Assembly (NCBI GenBank): GCA_037127255.1
Contig: JBANSL010000004.1
Location: 2,232,001-2,296,000, forward strand
Source of the DNA: Persicaria tinctoria
Taxonomy: Eukaryota; Streptophyta; Magnoliopsida; Caryophyllales; Polygonaceae
Direction: 5' to 3'
Length of the DNA stretch: 64,000 bases
The notes below the pieces were generated by a model. It saw only the letters and a program-made list of their open reading frames with translations, was not told the DNA's origin and did not search any database. The position numbers were made by a program, and so were the translations under genes. Shown piece by piece: positions 11,501 to 21,033 of the stretch. The first letter of the stretch is position 1, and each line of letters opens with the position of its first letter.

Positions 11501-12760
11501 GTCATTCAATCGAGATCATCATAAGAAACATCCTAAGATACTACCTTCATTATTAGTGCATAAGGATGATTGCCATTCGCATTGTGGCATTCGTCGAACA
11601 TGAGAACTTTGATCAGTCCTAGGCTGATAAATCTGTGCTTCAACGCGTTCAATAGTAACTGAGGGGTCATTACAAGGACCTACAAAGTACACAACACAAA
11701 TAAATCATCAGCTTCATCTCTTCGGTGGATCGATACACATTGAAGACTAGTTAGTTGGCCTATTTTCGCAAACCGATTTCAAAGATCAAAAACTCACCTC
11801 ATGCTTATCGAACTCCTGTTTCCAGGTATCAGCATCCCAAAGGTTGAGCCCCATTTCGCCAACGTAAGTCCCCACTTTCAGATCAGTCAAAGCTTTCACA
11901 ACTTCAGATTGCTACCCACAACAACATACCCAAGATAATTAAGTCCAAGATTCAGATGCTTGAAACAAAAACAACCACAACAACAACAACAACTCAGTAA
12001 GTCCCGCGATTAAGCGGGATCTGGGGGTCAGAATGTACGCGCTCTTTCTCCGAACAATTCGAGAGAGTGTTTCCGAGAGACCCAGAACAATAGGAAACTA
12101 GTAACACAAGATATCAGGCTTCACAGAAGGAAAAATAAAAAAGAGAACCAACAAAGAAGACAGAAAATAAGCCCAGACAATAGGACACAACAACCAAAGC
12201 CTAAAACACGTACTACACATCAACAGCCTAAATGCACCTCCTGCAGTGATCTCTATCCAAGGTCATATTTTCCAAATGATTGAGGTATTGAAACAAAAAC
12301 AATGGAAAAAAAAGAAACTTACTTGAGCAGTCAAAACAGCAGTTGGGACCAAGAAAACGGCTTTGTAAGGCGAAGGGAGTCTCAGGAAATGTGAATAACT
12401 CCTCAAAAGCATGACGGCAATTAGGGTTTTGCCAGAACCTGTCTCCAAGAACACAATTGTGTTCTGTTTGATGGATCTCTCAAGTGCTTCTACTTGATAA
12501 CTTTCAGAAGAAAAAAAAAAGGCAATTAGACATCAATGCATACCAAATCAAGGCTCAAAATTCATGGAATGATTGAAAACCTCTCTAAAGTTGCAAACTT
12601 TAATCATGTAATTACCACATAATTAACAAAGATTGATCCTTTAGTTCTAATGCTTCATCGATCTTCTCTATAATTAGTGAATTTGAAGCAGTAATACATA
12701 CCTTCTAGCAAACGGAAGTGGTTGCTGCACTTGATCAATCACAGAATTGGTGGCTTCCAT
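5544..12760 (-). CDS. DCL2: Dicer-like 2 endoribonuclease, complete, 20 exons
   Basis: DCL2 cuts long dsRNA into 22-nt siRNAs for antiviral silencing and secondary siRNA production. Exons: 12702-12760, 12323-12500, 11798-11911, 11545-11679, 11391-11469, 11256-11308, 11028-11162, 10719-10847, 10402-10625, 10111-10306, 9869-10029, 9032-9250, 8728-8951, 8289-8566, 7743-8185, 7508-7611, 7236-7435, 6957-7166, 6262-6678, 5544-6188. They sum to 4203 nt (1400 aa) with consistent phases and no stop. Helicase motif I GSGKT is at residues 41-45 and DECH at about 146-149; the helicase C-terminal part has [20 protein letters not shown] and QSRGRAR. A DUF283 region, PAZ, RNase IIIa ([15 protein letters not shown], about 993-1007), RNase IIIb ([12 protein letters not shown], about 1188-1199) and a C-terminal dsRNA-binding-like segment follow. 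The start [13 protein letters not shown] fits the short N-terminus of the family. The exon 15 donor is unusual (gttcgt). Confidence 0.93.
6711..6901. mobile_element. hAT-type MITE in DCL2 intron 18
   Basis: Ends TAGAAGTGTTAT and ATAACAACCCTA resemble the termini of the clearer relative at 55130-55622. The body is built from GAGCTCGAGC-like motifs and contains the same AAATTCGAGCTATTTGAGC block as the copy at 35147-35537. The 8-bp flanks (gttaacac and gttataac) are an imperfect target-site duplication, so the copy is old. It lies wholly in the intron and leaves splice sites intact. Confidence 0.6.
7612..7682 (-). mobile_element. Au-SINE-like 3' fragment at the DCL2 intron 15 acceptor
   Basis: On the minus strand this reads a TTCGGAAAAAGAGTGCGTAT block, then CCTGACCCCCAG, then GTTGTTGTTGTT. 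The same order occurs in the intron 2 copy near 11971-12095. A GTTG-repeat tail after a conserved segment is typical of the Au SINE family. The tail runs straight into the splice acceptor (GTTGTTACAG, exon 16 starting at 7611), so the element appears to supply part of the 3' splice site. Confidence 0.55.
9582..9700. repeat. Three-copy 38-39 bp tandem repeat in DCL2 intron 11
   Basis: The unit starting AAATGACATCTTTTTT and ending TTTTAAATT occurs three times, at about 9582, 9620 and 9659. It lies inside the 618-bp intron 9251-9868. GATC-rich sequences flank it (for example GTAGATCGGATCG and CGATCCGATCTAC), which can pair with one another. No coding role. Confidence 0.7.
11971..12095 (-). mobile_element. 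Au-SINE-like element in DCL2 intron 2
   Basis: Read on the minus strand: GGTCTCTCGGAAACACTCTC, TCGGAGAAAGAGCGCGTACA, CTGACCCCCAGATCCCGC, GCGGGACTTACTGAG, then GTTGTTGTTGTTGTTG. The GGGACTTACTG plus GTTG tail is the 3' end I know from plant Au SINEs. The 5' border cannot be fixed by eye. It is in the same orientation as DCL2. Confidence 0.6.
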
Positions 12761-13360
12761 GGTGATGATAGAGTCCAAAATCAGCCTTCAGAATTTCAGA
12801 CAAGAGAGTAAAGAGATGGAGTTTGAACCGTACCGAAGGCGAATTGGTGTTTCATTAGTTGATTCTGAAACTACAAAAAGCAAAGAGAGTTACAAAAAAG
12901 GAACCCAAACACGCCCCAAAATCAATGTAGGGCCTGAATAATAAATTAACAACTGAAAGGCAATCAATGTACTCGCTGCTCTTTGTTTTATCTTTGACAA
13001 GGAAAGTTTTCTAATTAGGGAAAGGACTTTAATTTTTTATTTTATTATATTTTTTTTTAGGGATTTGAATTCTGACCTTAATTGGTTGGGGATGATGGCG
13101 ATGTGTAACCAACCAACCTATGGCCTATGGGGTGTGTTTGCTGCTAGATGATGATTGCTGCAATTGCAATGGAGGGAGATCTTGGGTGCTGATGTGGCGG
13201 CGGCGGCGGTGGTTCGCCGGCGGGAACTGGGTCCGGCAAACGAAGGACCTAAGCTGACGGGTCAAGAAGATAAAGGATGAGAGGAAGCAATCACACAGTA
13301 GAGGAGGACATGGAAAACTTGCAACTCATGCGATAATTAAGAAATGTATACAACAATTTT
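12761..13360. promoter_or_regulatory. DCL2 upstream region (proximal copy)
   Basis: Sequence just upstream of the DCL2 ATG. Bases 12761 to about 13024 are repeated at 17731-17976 together with exon 1 (see that entry), so the promoter exists twice. Beyond 13024 it has a GGCGGC-rich patch near 13195-13225 and then the target site of the LTR element at 13356-13360 (ATTTT). No TATA box was identified with confidence. Confidence 0.5.
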
Positions 13361-13889
13361 TGTTAGGGAAAAACCGGGGTAGCTACCACTCGATTGCGTG
13401 TATGACTCGGATGGACAAACTCTCCTTTACAAATGAGGACTTGTATTAATGTACAAGTATTTTGTACAACTCTCGATACAAGACTCTCACTCACCAATAC
13501 ACCACTCGAGAGGTACCACTCACAAACTTACACTCACTCACTCACGTTATGTTGAAGACTCAACTTCACTCACAACTCACTTCTTGTACACTTACACATA
13601 CCACTAAGCCCCTATATATAGGCCTTCTATGTCGGTGTTTAGCCTTCCAACTAAATCCTAGAATATTCTAGTTAATACACACACATTATAGAACTTCTTA
13701 ATCTAGAATTCTCTAGCCTAATAGCACCAATCCCAAGGCTTGGTAGATCAGCCCCATTCCCGAACCTTCTAGGCTTTGAGTGCTTACCAAATTTGATCCA
13801 AGACATCAGCCCACTCTCCTCCAACTTGGGCCCGTCAGGTTAAGCAACCCATTTGTTTTTGTATTTGGATATGTGAATTAATACTAACA
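13361..13889 (-). repeat. LTR (downstream copy) of the TR-GAG element
   Basis: 529 bp, TGTTAGGGAAAA...TACTAACA on the plus strand. Same length and apparently the same sequence as 15395-15923. It contains CTATATATAGG (near 13612-13622), a possible TATA element, and several CTCACTCA repeats. Confidence 0.92.
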
Positions 13890-13903
13890 TTTCCTCCCTT
13901 AAT

Positions 13904-15337
13904 TCACATATTGCCAAATACCTGCACTTCATCATTAAACCGCACTTTTTTCTGCCTCTTCATCTCTTTATCCTCATATCTTCTCTGAACGACCTGTCCT
14001 TCGAAGAAACAAATGTTCTTCTCATTCTTCCTCCCTTGCATGATCAAGCGTCTTCCCTTAAACACCTTGCACCAACTCTTCGTGCCAACATACTCATATC
14101 CCTCATTCGTCATCGCACCCAATGAAAGTATATTAACATTGCTTGAAGGCACGTACCTCACATTATGAAGAGTGTGGCTTGCACCGTTTTGGAGCCTCAT
14201 CCTCACGCTCCCAATACCTTCGACTCTCAGCTTCTCTCCACTTGCTAAGTTGCAATGGTCAAACTCTCCATCAGTCTTCAAGGTGTCAAATAACGCTTGA
14301 TTCCTACAAATATGCGTCGACGCGGCATTATCCATCACCCACTCTGACTTAGCAACCTCTTCACTCGTTGCTAAGTACACCTCCTCATGACCACCAACTT
14401 CACTATCAACCGCACTGACCACATTCGTTTGGGAGCCATCATCATTCTTCCGCAAGGACGTCTTTCTCAACATCTTCACGTCCTCCCTGAATTGCGGACA
14501 CCTCACTTGTATGTGACCCTTCTCCCCGCAATAATAACACTCCACATCACTAAAATCTCGCCGTTGATATGACTGGGATCTCCATTTCGGGTCACCGTTC
14601 CTCAACTCTACATTATCCGGGTCACGACGTGGACGTGATCCGGATCTCCACCTCTGGTGATCATTCCCCCTCGACTGGCTCCTCCCTCGCTCTCGATTCT
14701 CCGCAACTAGTATGCTATCCCCTCTTGTGTTGAGAGCGTCATTCTTCGTCATCCTCTCACTCTCTCGTAACGCAGCCGTTACCTCCTCTAGAGTGAGAGT
14801 CGTCCTTCCTACAAGCAACGTCTGCACCAAAGGCTTGTAGGACCTTGGTAATGACGCTAACAACAATAATGCTTGCTCCTCATCCTTAATATTATCGTCT
14901 GCATTCATCAACTGACATACTAGTTGATTAAAAGAGTTAATGTGGTCATGAAGGTTACCTCCTTCCTCCATCCTGAGCGAGTATAACTCCATCTTCAAGC
15001 ACAACCGGTTCATCAACGACTTCGACGCATAAATGCTCTCGAGCTTCTCCCACAACGCCTTTGGCGAGGTCTCCTTCATCACGCTGGACTTGATCTCGGG
15101 AGCAAGTGCTAACCGGATGGTACTCACCGCCTTCTTCTGGAGTCTACTCCACTCTCTCTCGCTCATGGATGTGGGTTTCTCCTCCTCAAGAGCTTGATCA
15201 AGACCTTGCTGCACCATTACGTCTTGAATCGTACTCTGCCACATCGTGAAGTTGGTCTTTCCATCAAAGAGTGGGATCTCGAACGTCTTCATCACACTCG
15301 ACGCCATCGTGTCTACACGGAATCCTTCCACCAACAA
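13904..15337 (-). CDS. Gag polyprotein of the TR-GAG element with a degenerate protease-like tail
   Basis: An uninterrupted 477-codon frame. The nearer-consensus start is the Met at residue 11 (MASSVMKTFEIPLFDG, from 15307). Residues 20-190 match the Copia gag/UBN2 fold by pattern: LFDGKTNFTMWQ, then LWEKLESIYASKSL, then LLASLPRSYKPLV. An Arg/Ser/Asp-rich linker follows, then a zinc knuckle CYYCGEKGHIQVRC (about 267-280). At about 333-346 WVMDNAASTHICRN sits where Copia elements carry the aspartic protease motif WxxDSGAS. Here the DSG/DTG triad is DNA, so protease activity is doubtful. The protein ends with a basic tail; no integrase or RT follows. It would form particles that package its own RNA, using enzymes supplied in trans. 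Confidence 0.85.
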   Translation of the reverse strand: MLVEGFRVDTMASSVMKTFEIPLFDGKTNFTMWQSTIQDVMVQQGLDQALEEEKPTSMSEREWSRLQKKAVSTIRLALAPEIKSSVMKETSPKALWEKLESIYASKSLMNRLCLKMELYSLRMEEGGNLHDHINSFNQLVCQLMNADDNIKDEEQALLLLASLPRSYKPLVQTLLVGRTTLTLEEVTAALRESERMTKNDALNTRGDSILVAENRERGRSQSRGNDHQRWRSGSRPRRDPDNVELRNGDPKWRSQSYQRRDFSDVECYYCGEKGHIQVRCPQFREDVKMLRKTSLRKNDDGSQTNVVSAVDSEVGGHEEVYLATSEEVAKSEWVMDNAASTHICRNQALFDTLKTDGEFDHCNLASGEKLRVEGIGSVRMRLQNGASHTLHNVRYVPSSNVNILSLGAMTNEGYEYVGTKSWCKVFKGRRLIMQGRKNEKNICFFEGQVVQRRYEDKEMKRQKKVRFNDEVQVFGNM

Positions 15338-15381
15338 ATGCTACACCGATTTTCCGACTCCGACGACCTTCGCAACCTTCG

Positions 15382-15393
15382 GCTCTGATACCA
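15382..15393 (-). promoter_or_regulatory. Primer-binding site of the TR-GAG element
   Basis: The minus strand reads TGGTATCAGAGC, complementary to the 3' end of plant initiator Met tRNA, one base from the LTR end. This is the standard Copia-type priming site. Confidence 0.9.
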
Positions 15394-15394
15394 C

Positions 15395-15923
15395 TGTTAG
15401 GGAAAAACCGGGGTAGCTACCACTCGATTGCGTGTATGACTCGGATGGACAAACTCTCCTTTACAAATGAGGACTTGTATTAATGTACAAGTATTTTGTA
15501 CAACTCTCGATACAAGACTCTCACTCACCAATACACCACTCGAGAGGTACCACTCACAAACTTACACTCACTCACTCACGTTATGTTGAAGACTCAACTT
15601 CACTCACAACTCACTTCTTGTACACTTACACATACCACTAAGCCCCTATATATAGGCCTTCTATGTCGGTGTTTAGCCTTCCAACTAAATCCTAGAATAT
15701 TCTAGTTAATACACACACATTATAGAACTTCTTAATCTAGAATTCTCTAGCCTAATAGCACCAATCCCAAGGCTTGGTAGATCAGCCCCATTCCCGAACC
15801 TTCTAGGCTTTGAGTGCTTACCAAATTTGATCCAAGACATCAGCCCACTCTCCTCCAACTTGGGCCCGTCAGGTTAAGCAACCCATTTGTTTTTGTATTT
15901 GGATATGTGAATTAATACTAACA
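15395..15923 (-). repeat. LTR (upstream copy) of the TR-GAG element
   Basis: 529 bp. In element orientation this is the 5' LTR, directly followed by the primer-binding site. Confidence 0.92.
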
Positions 15924-16029
15924 ATTTTTGACCCCCAACTATGAACTCGTGATGCTAACAAAGCAAATTGACCCCATGAAATAATTAAGAAAGAGAATTG
16001 TTACAAGCATACCACGAAAGATTTGTGCT
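15924..16029. other. Short spacer right of the TR-GAG element
   Basis: Begins with the right target-site duplication ATTTT, followed by AT-rich sequence with no recognised feature. Confidence 0.4.
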
Positions 16030-17503
16030 TGGAGGCCAAGCTTACTCAACAAAGGTAAGCAGAAATTGAATGAGTCGAGTGCAGTACAGTCTGGTGGGGC
16101 ATTTATGCCGTCCTCGAGTACGGATGGGCAAAAAGTTGATCCTCAGGGTGCCATGCCAGATCTGATACGGAGAAGAAAGGTGACCCCTTTTTTTAAGCTT
16201 CCAAAAGGAGCTTCGAACAAAGGATTCAGCGTTCTACGCCTGAGAGCTTTGCGAGTCTGTTCACCGATCGAGAACTGGAATATATCGGCCGCTGAGAAGC
16301 TAATTAACGCTCCATAAGGATGTGAAAAAGGGATTCTTGAAAATTAGAGAGGATAATGGGGTGCTTTAGTGTTCAGATTTGCTTGCATAGAGGATAGGGA
16401 TTGGGTTCTACAGAATGGTCAAGGACTCTGAGTGTGAGGTGCAACAGAAGGAGGCAGATTGGACCACTCCAGTTAGCAAGAGGAAAATTAAGCAATCATT
16501 TCCTAACTGCTGTTTGAAGAGGTTAGGTTATTTTGTGTTTCTGGTGGGTATAAGGGCTATTTTGGGTATACGGTTCTCTTTCTTACATGAGACCTTGAGT
16601 TTGGTCTCAGCTTTTGTATATTGGTGTTATCACACCTCATCTATCTATTTACCTTTTCAGGAGCAAATTCCATTATGAGCAGCAGGTTTGCTCCTCTGGG
16701 GTCAGATGAGATGGATGAGAATGGGGAGTTTCAGCTTGATTGTTCGGTGCAGGAAGGAATCGATGACACTGAAATCGCTGGTGAGTGTAGCACTCACAAA
16801 GGGGTTTGTCATGGATAGAGTGATCAAATTTGGTGCTTGGAATATATGTGGTTTAATAACTAGTTATTGTTGGGATAATGATATCTCGTTAATAGGATTT
16901 CTAGAAACTAAAGTCTCGCAGAATAAGGTGGAAGATGTAAGGAAGAGCCTCATGCTTGGGTGGGAACTGGGAAGTGAAGGAGAATAGCAGTTTGTCGTCC
17001 AAAGGCAGAATCTGGGTCACGTGGAATCCGGCATTGTTTGAGGTTCGGGTCTTGGTGTGTCGGCTTCAGATTATGCACTGTAAAGTGACTACTCGGGATG
17101 GGAAATTTGAGTTTGTGGTCTCGTTTGTTTATGCTGACAACTATAAAAAGGATAGTCTGACTGTCAGCGGTCCATGGGCTGTTCTTGGTGATTTTAACTG
17201 CATATATGAGGTTGCAGATAAGTGGCCGACCATAGCAGCGAGTTACGATTGCTTTGAGGAGCTACACCGAATTACGGCAGGCTGTAATTTAAGTGATCTT
17301 GACTACATTGGGGCTAGGCATATATACCTGCTTTTAAATTTCCTGGTGCAATGAGAGTGATTTTGATGCATTGATTTCGAGTGCTTGTAAGTCACTGGAT
17401 CGAAGCAATTCATCTTTGCCCAGAAGCTTAAGGGCGTGTTTGCAAGAAATTCAGATCCGACTACTTAAAGAGAAGGCTGATCCAGTGCTGGCTGAACGTG
17501 CAG
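16030..17503 (+). pseudogene. Decayed L1-type LINE fragment (ORF1 end and endonuclease part)
   Basis: Several overlapping plus-strand frames form one broken LINE. At 16066-16317 is an ORF1-like tail (MPDLIRRRKVTPFFKLPKG). From about 16812 an endonuclease domain begins (VIKFGAWNICGL), continues with SLIGFLETKV and reaches GPWAVLGDFNCI near 17160-17205; FLETK and GDFN are apurinic-endonuclease landmarks. Frameshifts fall near 16860 and 16950-16990, and stop codons follow. The right end (about 17440-17500, LKEKADPVLAERAD) stops abruptly at the DCL2 duplication. The fragment cannot be functional. Confidence 0.7.
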
Positions 17504-17976
17504 ACCAAATCAAGGCTCAAAATTCATGGAATGAATGAAAACCTCTCTAAAGTTGCAAACTTTAATCATGTAATTACCACATAATTAACAAAGATTGATC
17601 CTTTAGTTCTAATACTTCAATGCTTCATCGATCTTCTCTATAATTAGTGAATTGGAAGCAGTAATACATACCTTCTAGCAAACGGAAGTGGTTGCTGCAC
17701 TTGATCAATCATGGAATTGGTGGCTTCCATGGTGATGATAGAGTCCAAAAATATCAGCCTTGAGAATTGCAGAGAAGAGAGGAAAGAGATGGAGTTTGAA
17801 GGGAATTGGTGTTTCATTAGTTGATTCTGAAACTGCAAATTCAACGTTGAGTTTGCAGTTTAACAAAAAGCAAAGAGAGTTACCAAAAAGGAATCCAAAC
17901 ACGCCCCAAAATCAATGTACTCGCTGCTCTTTGTTTTATGTATCTTTGAGAAGGAAAGTTTTCTAATTAGGGAAAG
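17504..17976 (-). pseudogene. Duplicated DCL2 5' end: promoter, exon 1 and part of intron 1
   Basis: About 470 bp that repeat 12542-13024 in the same orientation. Homology starts at ACCAAATCAAGGCTCAAAAT and ends at GGGAAAGGA. Exon 1 is preserved at 17672-17730: ATG, 59 nt, same length, intact donor gtatgta. It reads [19 protein letters not shown], with Met instead of Val at residue 7. Small indels exist (for example an added TACTTCAA in the intron part and an extra block upstream of the ATG). Because frame and donor are intact it could act as an alternative first exon spliced to DCL2 exon 2 at 12500 across about 5.2 kb holding the TR-GAG element. Alternatively it is a silent relic. Confidence 0.85.
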
Positions 17977-18225
17977 GAAACAAAAATATAGATTGAAAAG
18001 CAATGGGAATTAGGGTATGTTTGGTTGGTTAGTTATTATAACTTATAATGTATAATTTTGTATTATAATATATATTATAATTATAATACAAAATTGTTTT
18101 TTTTAAGACGAGAAAATTTTTAAAAAAACATGGGTAAATGAGTACACCAACACCATGCTCTTTTATATATACAGGTAAGAATTCGAAATACTGGACAAAT
18201 AATAATGCTTAATAATTAAATTGAT
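17977..18225. other. AT-rich spacer
   Basis: Short AT-rich stretch with TATAATATATATTATAATTA palindromes around 18050-18085. No gene. Confidence 0.4.
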
Positions 18226-18930
18226 GAGTAAATTACACATAACCACCCTTAAATTAGGCTAGTTTTCACATAACCACCCATAAAATTATAAATTACAGAA
18301 AACCACCCATAAATTACATTTCCATTCAAAAGACCATCCATCCATTAAACCTCTATTTGTTTTGTTTGAAAAGACTAAAATACCCCTAATTCAAACTTAT
18401 TTTTTAAAGAAACGACTGAAGTGGCAATTCGGCGAGTCGGGTCGGATTCGGTTAGTCCGGTTTCGGGTCATTCGGGTAATGTCTAATAATTTGATCATTT
18501 GATTGGGTCGGGTTCGGGTTTCGGTTTTATCGGGTTTCGATTGTCTTGGGTTTCAGTTATTTCGGGTTCGGGTTTCAATTGTCCCGAAATAACTGAAATC
18601 CGAGACAATCGAAACCCGATAAAACTGAAACCCGAACCCGACCCAACCAAATGATCAAATTATTAGACATTACCCGAAACCCAAATGACCCGAAACCCGA
18701 CTAACCGAATTCGACCCGACTCGTCTAATTGCCACCTCATTCTTTCCTTTAAAAAATAAGTTTGAATTAGGGGTATTTTAGTCTTTTCAAACAAAACAAA
18801 TAGAGGTTTAATGGATGGGTGGTCTTTTGAAAAGAAATATAATTTACGGGTGGTTTTCTGTAATTTATAATTTTAAGGGTGGTTATGTGAAAACTAACCT
18901 AATTTAAGGGTGGTTATGTGTAATTTACTC
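18226..18930. mobile_element. 705-bp foldback (near-palindromic) element
   Basis: The left end GAGTAAATTACACATAACCA is exactly mirrored by the right end TGGTTATGTGTAATTTACTC. Both arms then match inward for almost the whole element: ACCACCC motifs, a TTTTGTTTGAAAAGACTAAA block, and GGGTTTCGGGT-type motifs near the centre at about 18578. No coding capacity and no clear target-site duplication (flanks ttgat and aagat). The family resembles Mutator-related long-TIR MITEs that share GAGTAAATTACA ends, but that assignment is uncertain. Transcription across it would give a hairpin of about 340 bp. Confidence 0.85.
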
Positions 18931-19489
18931 AAGATCGCCAGACTGACATGTGAATGAACCATCTACCCCTCTTGACAACACATCAAAAGTGTTTTCTTTT
19001 ATTGTGTGCTGTATTTTTTTTAACATATAATTAAATTTATTACTTATAAAGGAATTATCATCCCTCTCGTGTGTTATATATATGTGTGGGAATTCAAGTA
19101 AAGATGATTATCATTTGTTTGTAAAATGTAATCTCACCATAAACAAATTTTAAATAGTAGACCCAATTACAAATGTATTTCGAAAACGAATGACATGGTG
19201 GACTATCTGGTTTTAAAGGAACAAAATTACCTTTCAGCAGGAACAACTCCTATCTTTTTACAATATCGACAAATCCATACAAATTCAAATTGCAAATTGA
19301 GAAGCCATCAAAAGATTTCAAAAAGATGAGGATAGGATGCCTCAACCAAATCGTCCACCACGAGATAAGGACATAAAAGACTAAGCTAAACGTTGACGGA
19401 GTTTCAAGCTAGCACTCGATGAAGAAATAGGGAAACCATTAAATTTTAATGGTGAATTGGGAGAGGAAGAAGAGAGATTAAGGAGTAGG
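18931..19489. other. Intergenic, nothing recognised
   Basis: AT-rich, stops in all frames, no repeat or RNA gene seen. Confidence 0.4.
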
Positions 19490-19826
19490 GATCCCCTAAA
19501 ACACTTAATGTGCTCTTGGTGTGACACAAAATTATTTGTGGTATTTTTTAATTATAAAAAAAACTATATTTACATTCTACATGTCAAATAACATATATTT
19601 GTATAACTTTTTAATATAAAATAATATTTTTGAAAATATTAAAATTAGAAGAGTCATTATTTTAGAATATTAATTATAATAATTATTAAAATATCATTTT
19701 GTAAGAAAAAAAAATGCAAATATATATTATTAAACATGTACAATATAAATATATTTTTTATAATTAAAAAATACCACAAATAATTTTGTGTCACACCAAG
19801 GACATACACTAAGGTTGTAGGAGATC
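19490..19826. mobile_element. MITE with long inverted repeats
   Basis: The left arm has CTCTTGGTGTGACACAAAAT and TATTTGTGGTATTTTTTAAT. The right arm is its mirror (ATTAAAAAATACCACAAATA, ATTTTGTGTCACACCAAGGA). Outer ends GGATCCCCTAAAAC and GTTGTAGGAGATCC are more diverged. The AT-rich centre has no coding frame. Boundaries are accurate to about 10 bp. Confidence 0.75.
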
Positions 19827-21019
19827 CACACTCGAGATTGATTAAGAGGATAGAACAGGAAAAAGAGTAAAAGAGGCAAGAGTTTTTATAATTTCATACA
19901 AGATATGTGCAATGGCTTAATAGCTAAGCCCATTTAAGGTATTTCCCACACTTTACTATATTCATACATTTAGTCTTTTAATAGGCCTTAATGGTCTAAT
20001 AAGCTCGTTTATTGCACATCGAATGGGCTATTTAATTATTATTTTTTTCTCACCTTATTCCAATTCGACTAGACTCTATCGCTCTATATTTAGATCGAAT
20101 ATTCGATCTGCAACTCACTTAAGAAGATGACCATTTCACTCATGAATAACTCTATGTTTTCAAGAAAAATCAAATTTTGAATATCTTAATCAAATATAAA
20201 ACCACCACAATCACTCCACTAGCATGTTGTTGTTGATGGAATGTGCCATTGATGGATACAACACAAAGGGTGCAATGATACTTCACGATATACAAAAATA
20301 GTAATCCTTCTTTTTTGAAGGTCCACACTTGTTTCCTTAACTTATGTGTAAAACGCATAAAACAACTCTATTATATATATTCATGATACAAAAATAGTAA
20401 TCCTTCTTTTTGAAATTTCACACTTGTTTCAATAACTTCTGTGTAAAAGGTGAGGGTGTAAAACAAGTCATTTTCAAATAACATAAGGCTATTAACAAGA
20501 TATCGAAACGACAATTGACAAGATAATTTTAAATAAATTACACCTAAATCATTTTCTATTTTAGAAAATATTTCCAGAATGGATCGAGACCTGAATCCAA
20601 TTCCCTCTGGCTACCCTTTTCTTCAACCTCTCGTATACTCTCAACCTTAAAAATGTGTTCATACTCAATTCATTTAGTAAATGAAACTCGAATCGAGCTT
20701 TTATTGAGCAGAAACCGAGTCAAACTCGAGCTACTAACTCAACTCATATAACAACCATAATATTAACTTAATGTTTATTATATTGGTTTTCCTATCCTTT
20801 TATTTAGTTAATTTTTTCGGATATTTTACCTATTTATTTGTTATAACAGGAAAAAAATGATAGCGTTTTATCACAAACCAATGACAATATTTTATCATAA
20901 AATAACATCATTTATTATTGTATTATATAAAATTCTTTATGCCGATTTAATCCAAAATGATATCGTACATGTATAATTTTGATGGCTCCGCCTTTAGTTA
21001 CGCAATCATACCTGGGAGT
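19827..21019. other. Intergenic with a direct repeat and a hAT fragment
   Basis: A block containing ATACAAAAATAGTAATCCTT, a T-run and CACTTGTTTC...GTGTAAAA occurs at about 20290-20352 and again at about 20385-20450. Near 20680-20760 a piece with AACTCGAATCGAGC and CATATAACAACC matches one end of the hAT MITE family of 6711 and 35147. Bases 21005-21019 (ATCATACCTGGGAGT) are the left target-site duplication of the LINE that follows. Confidence 0.6.
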
Positions 21020-21033
21020 TAGCAGCAGAGAGA

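Larger units (their letters stand above)
13361..15923 (-). mobile_element. TR-GAG: non-autonomous Copia-like LTR retrotransposon, complete and young
   Basis: A 2563-bp element with 529-bp LTRs at 13361-13889 and 15395-15923, each starting TG and ending CA, that look identical throughout. The 5-bp target-site duplication is ATTTT (13356-13360 and 15924-15928). The primer-binding site TGGTATCAGAGC (initiator Met tRNA) adjoins the right LTR on the minus strand. A purine tract (GGGAGGAAA) adjoins the left LTR. The only internal gene is gag with a protease-like tail; integrase, reverse transcriptase and RNase H are absent. That is the layout described for TR-GAG elements, which depend on autonomous Copia relatives. 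It lies between the two copies of the DCL2 5' end. Confidence 0.9.

Noticed and set aside
13462..13671. Identical 69-codon frames in both LTRs (also 15496-15705)
   Set aside because: Explained by LTR identity; low-complexity Thr/Leu/Ser sequence with no known motif.
14143..15483. Several plus-strand frames across the gag gene
   Set aside because: Mirror frames of the gag coding sequence on the opposite strand.
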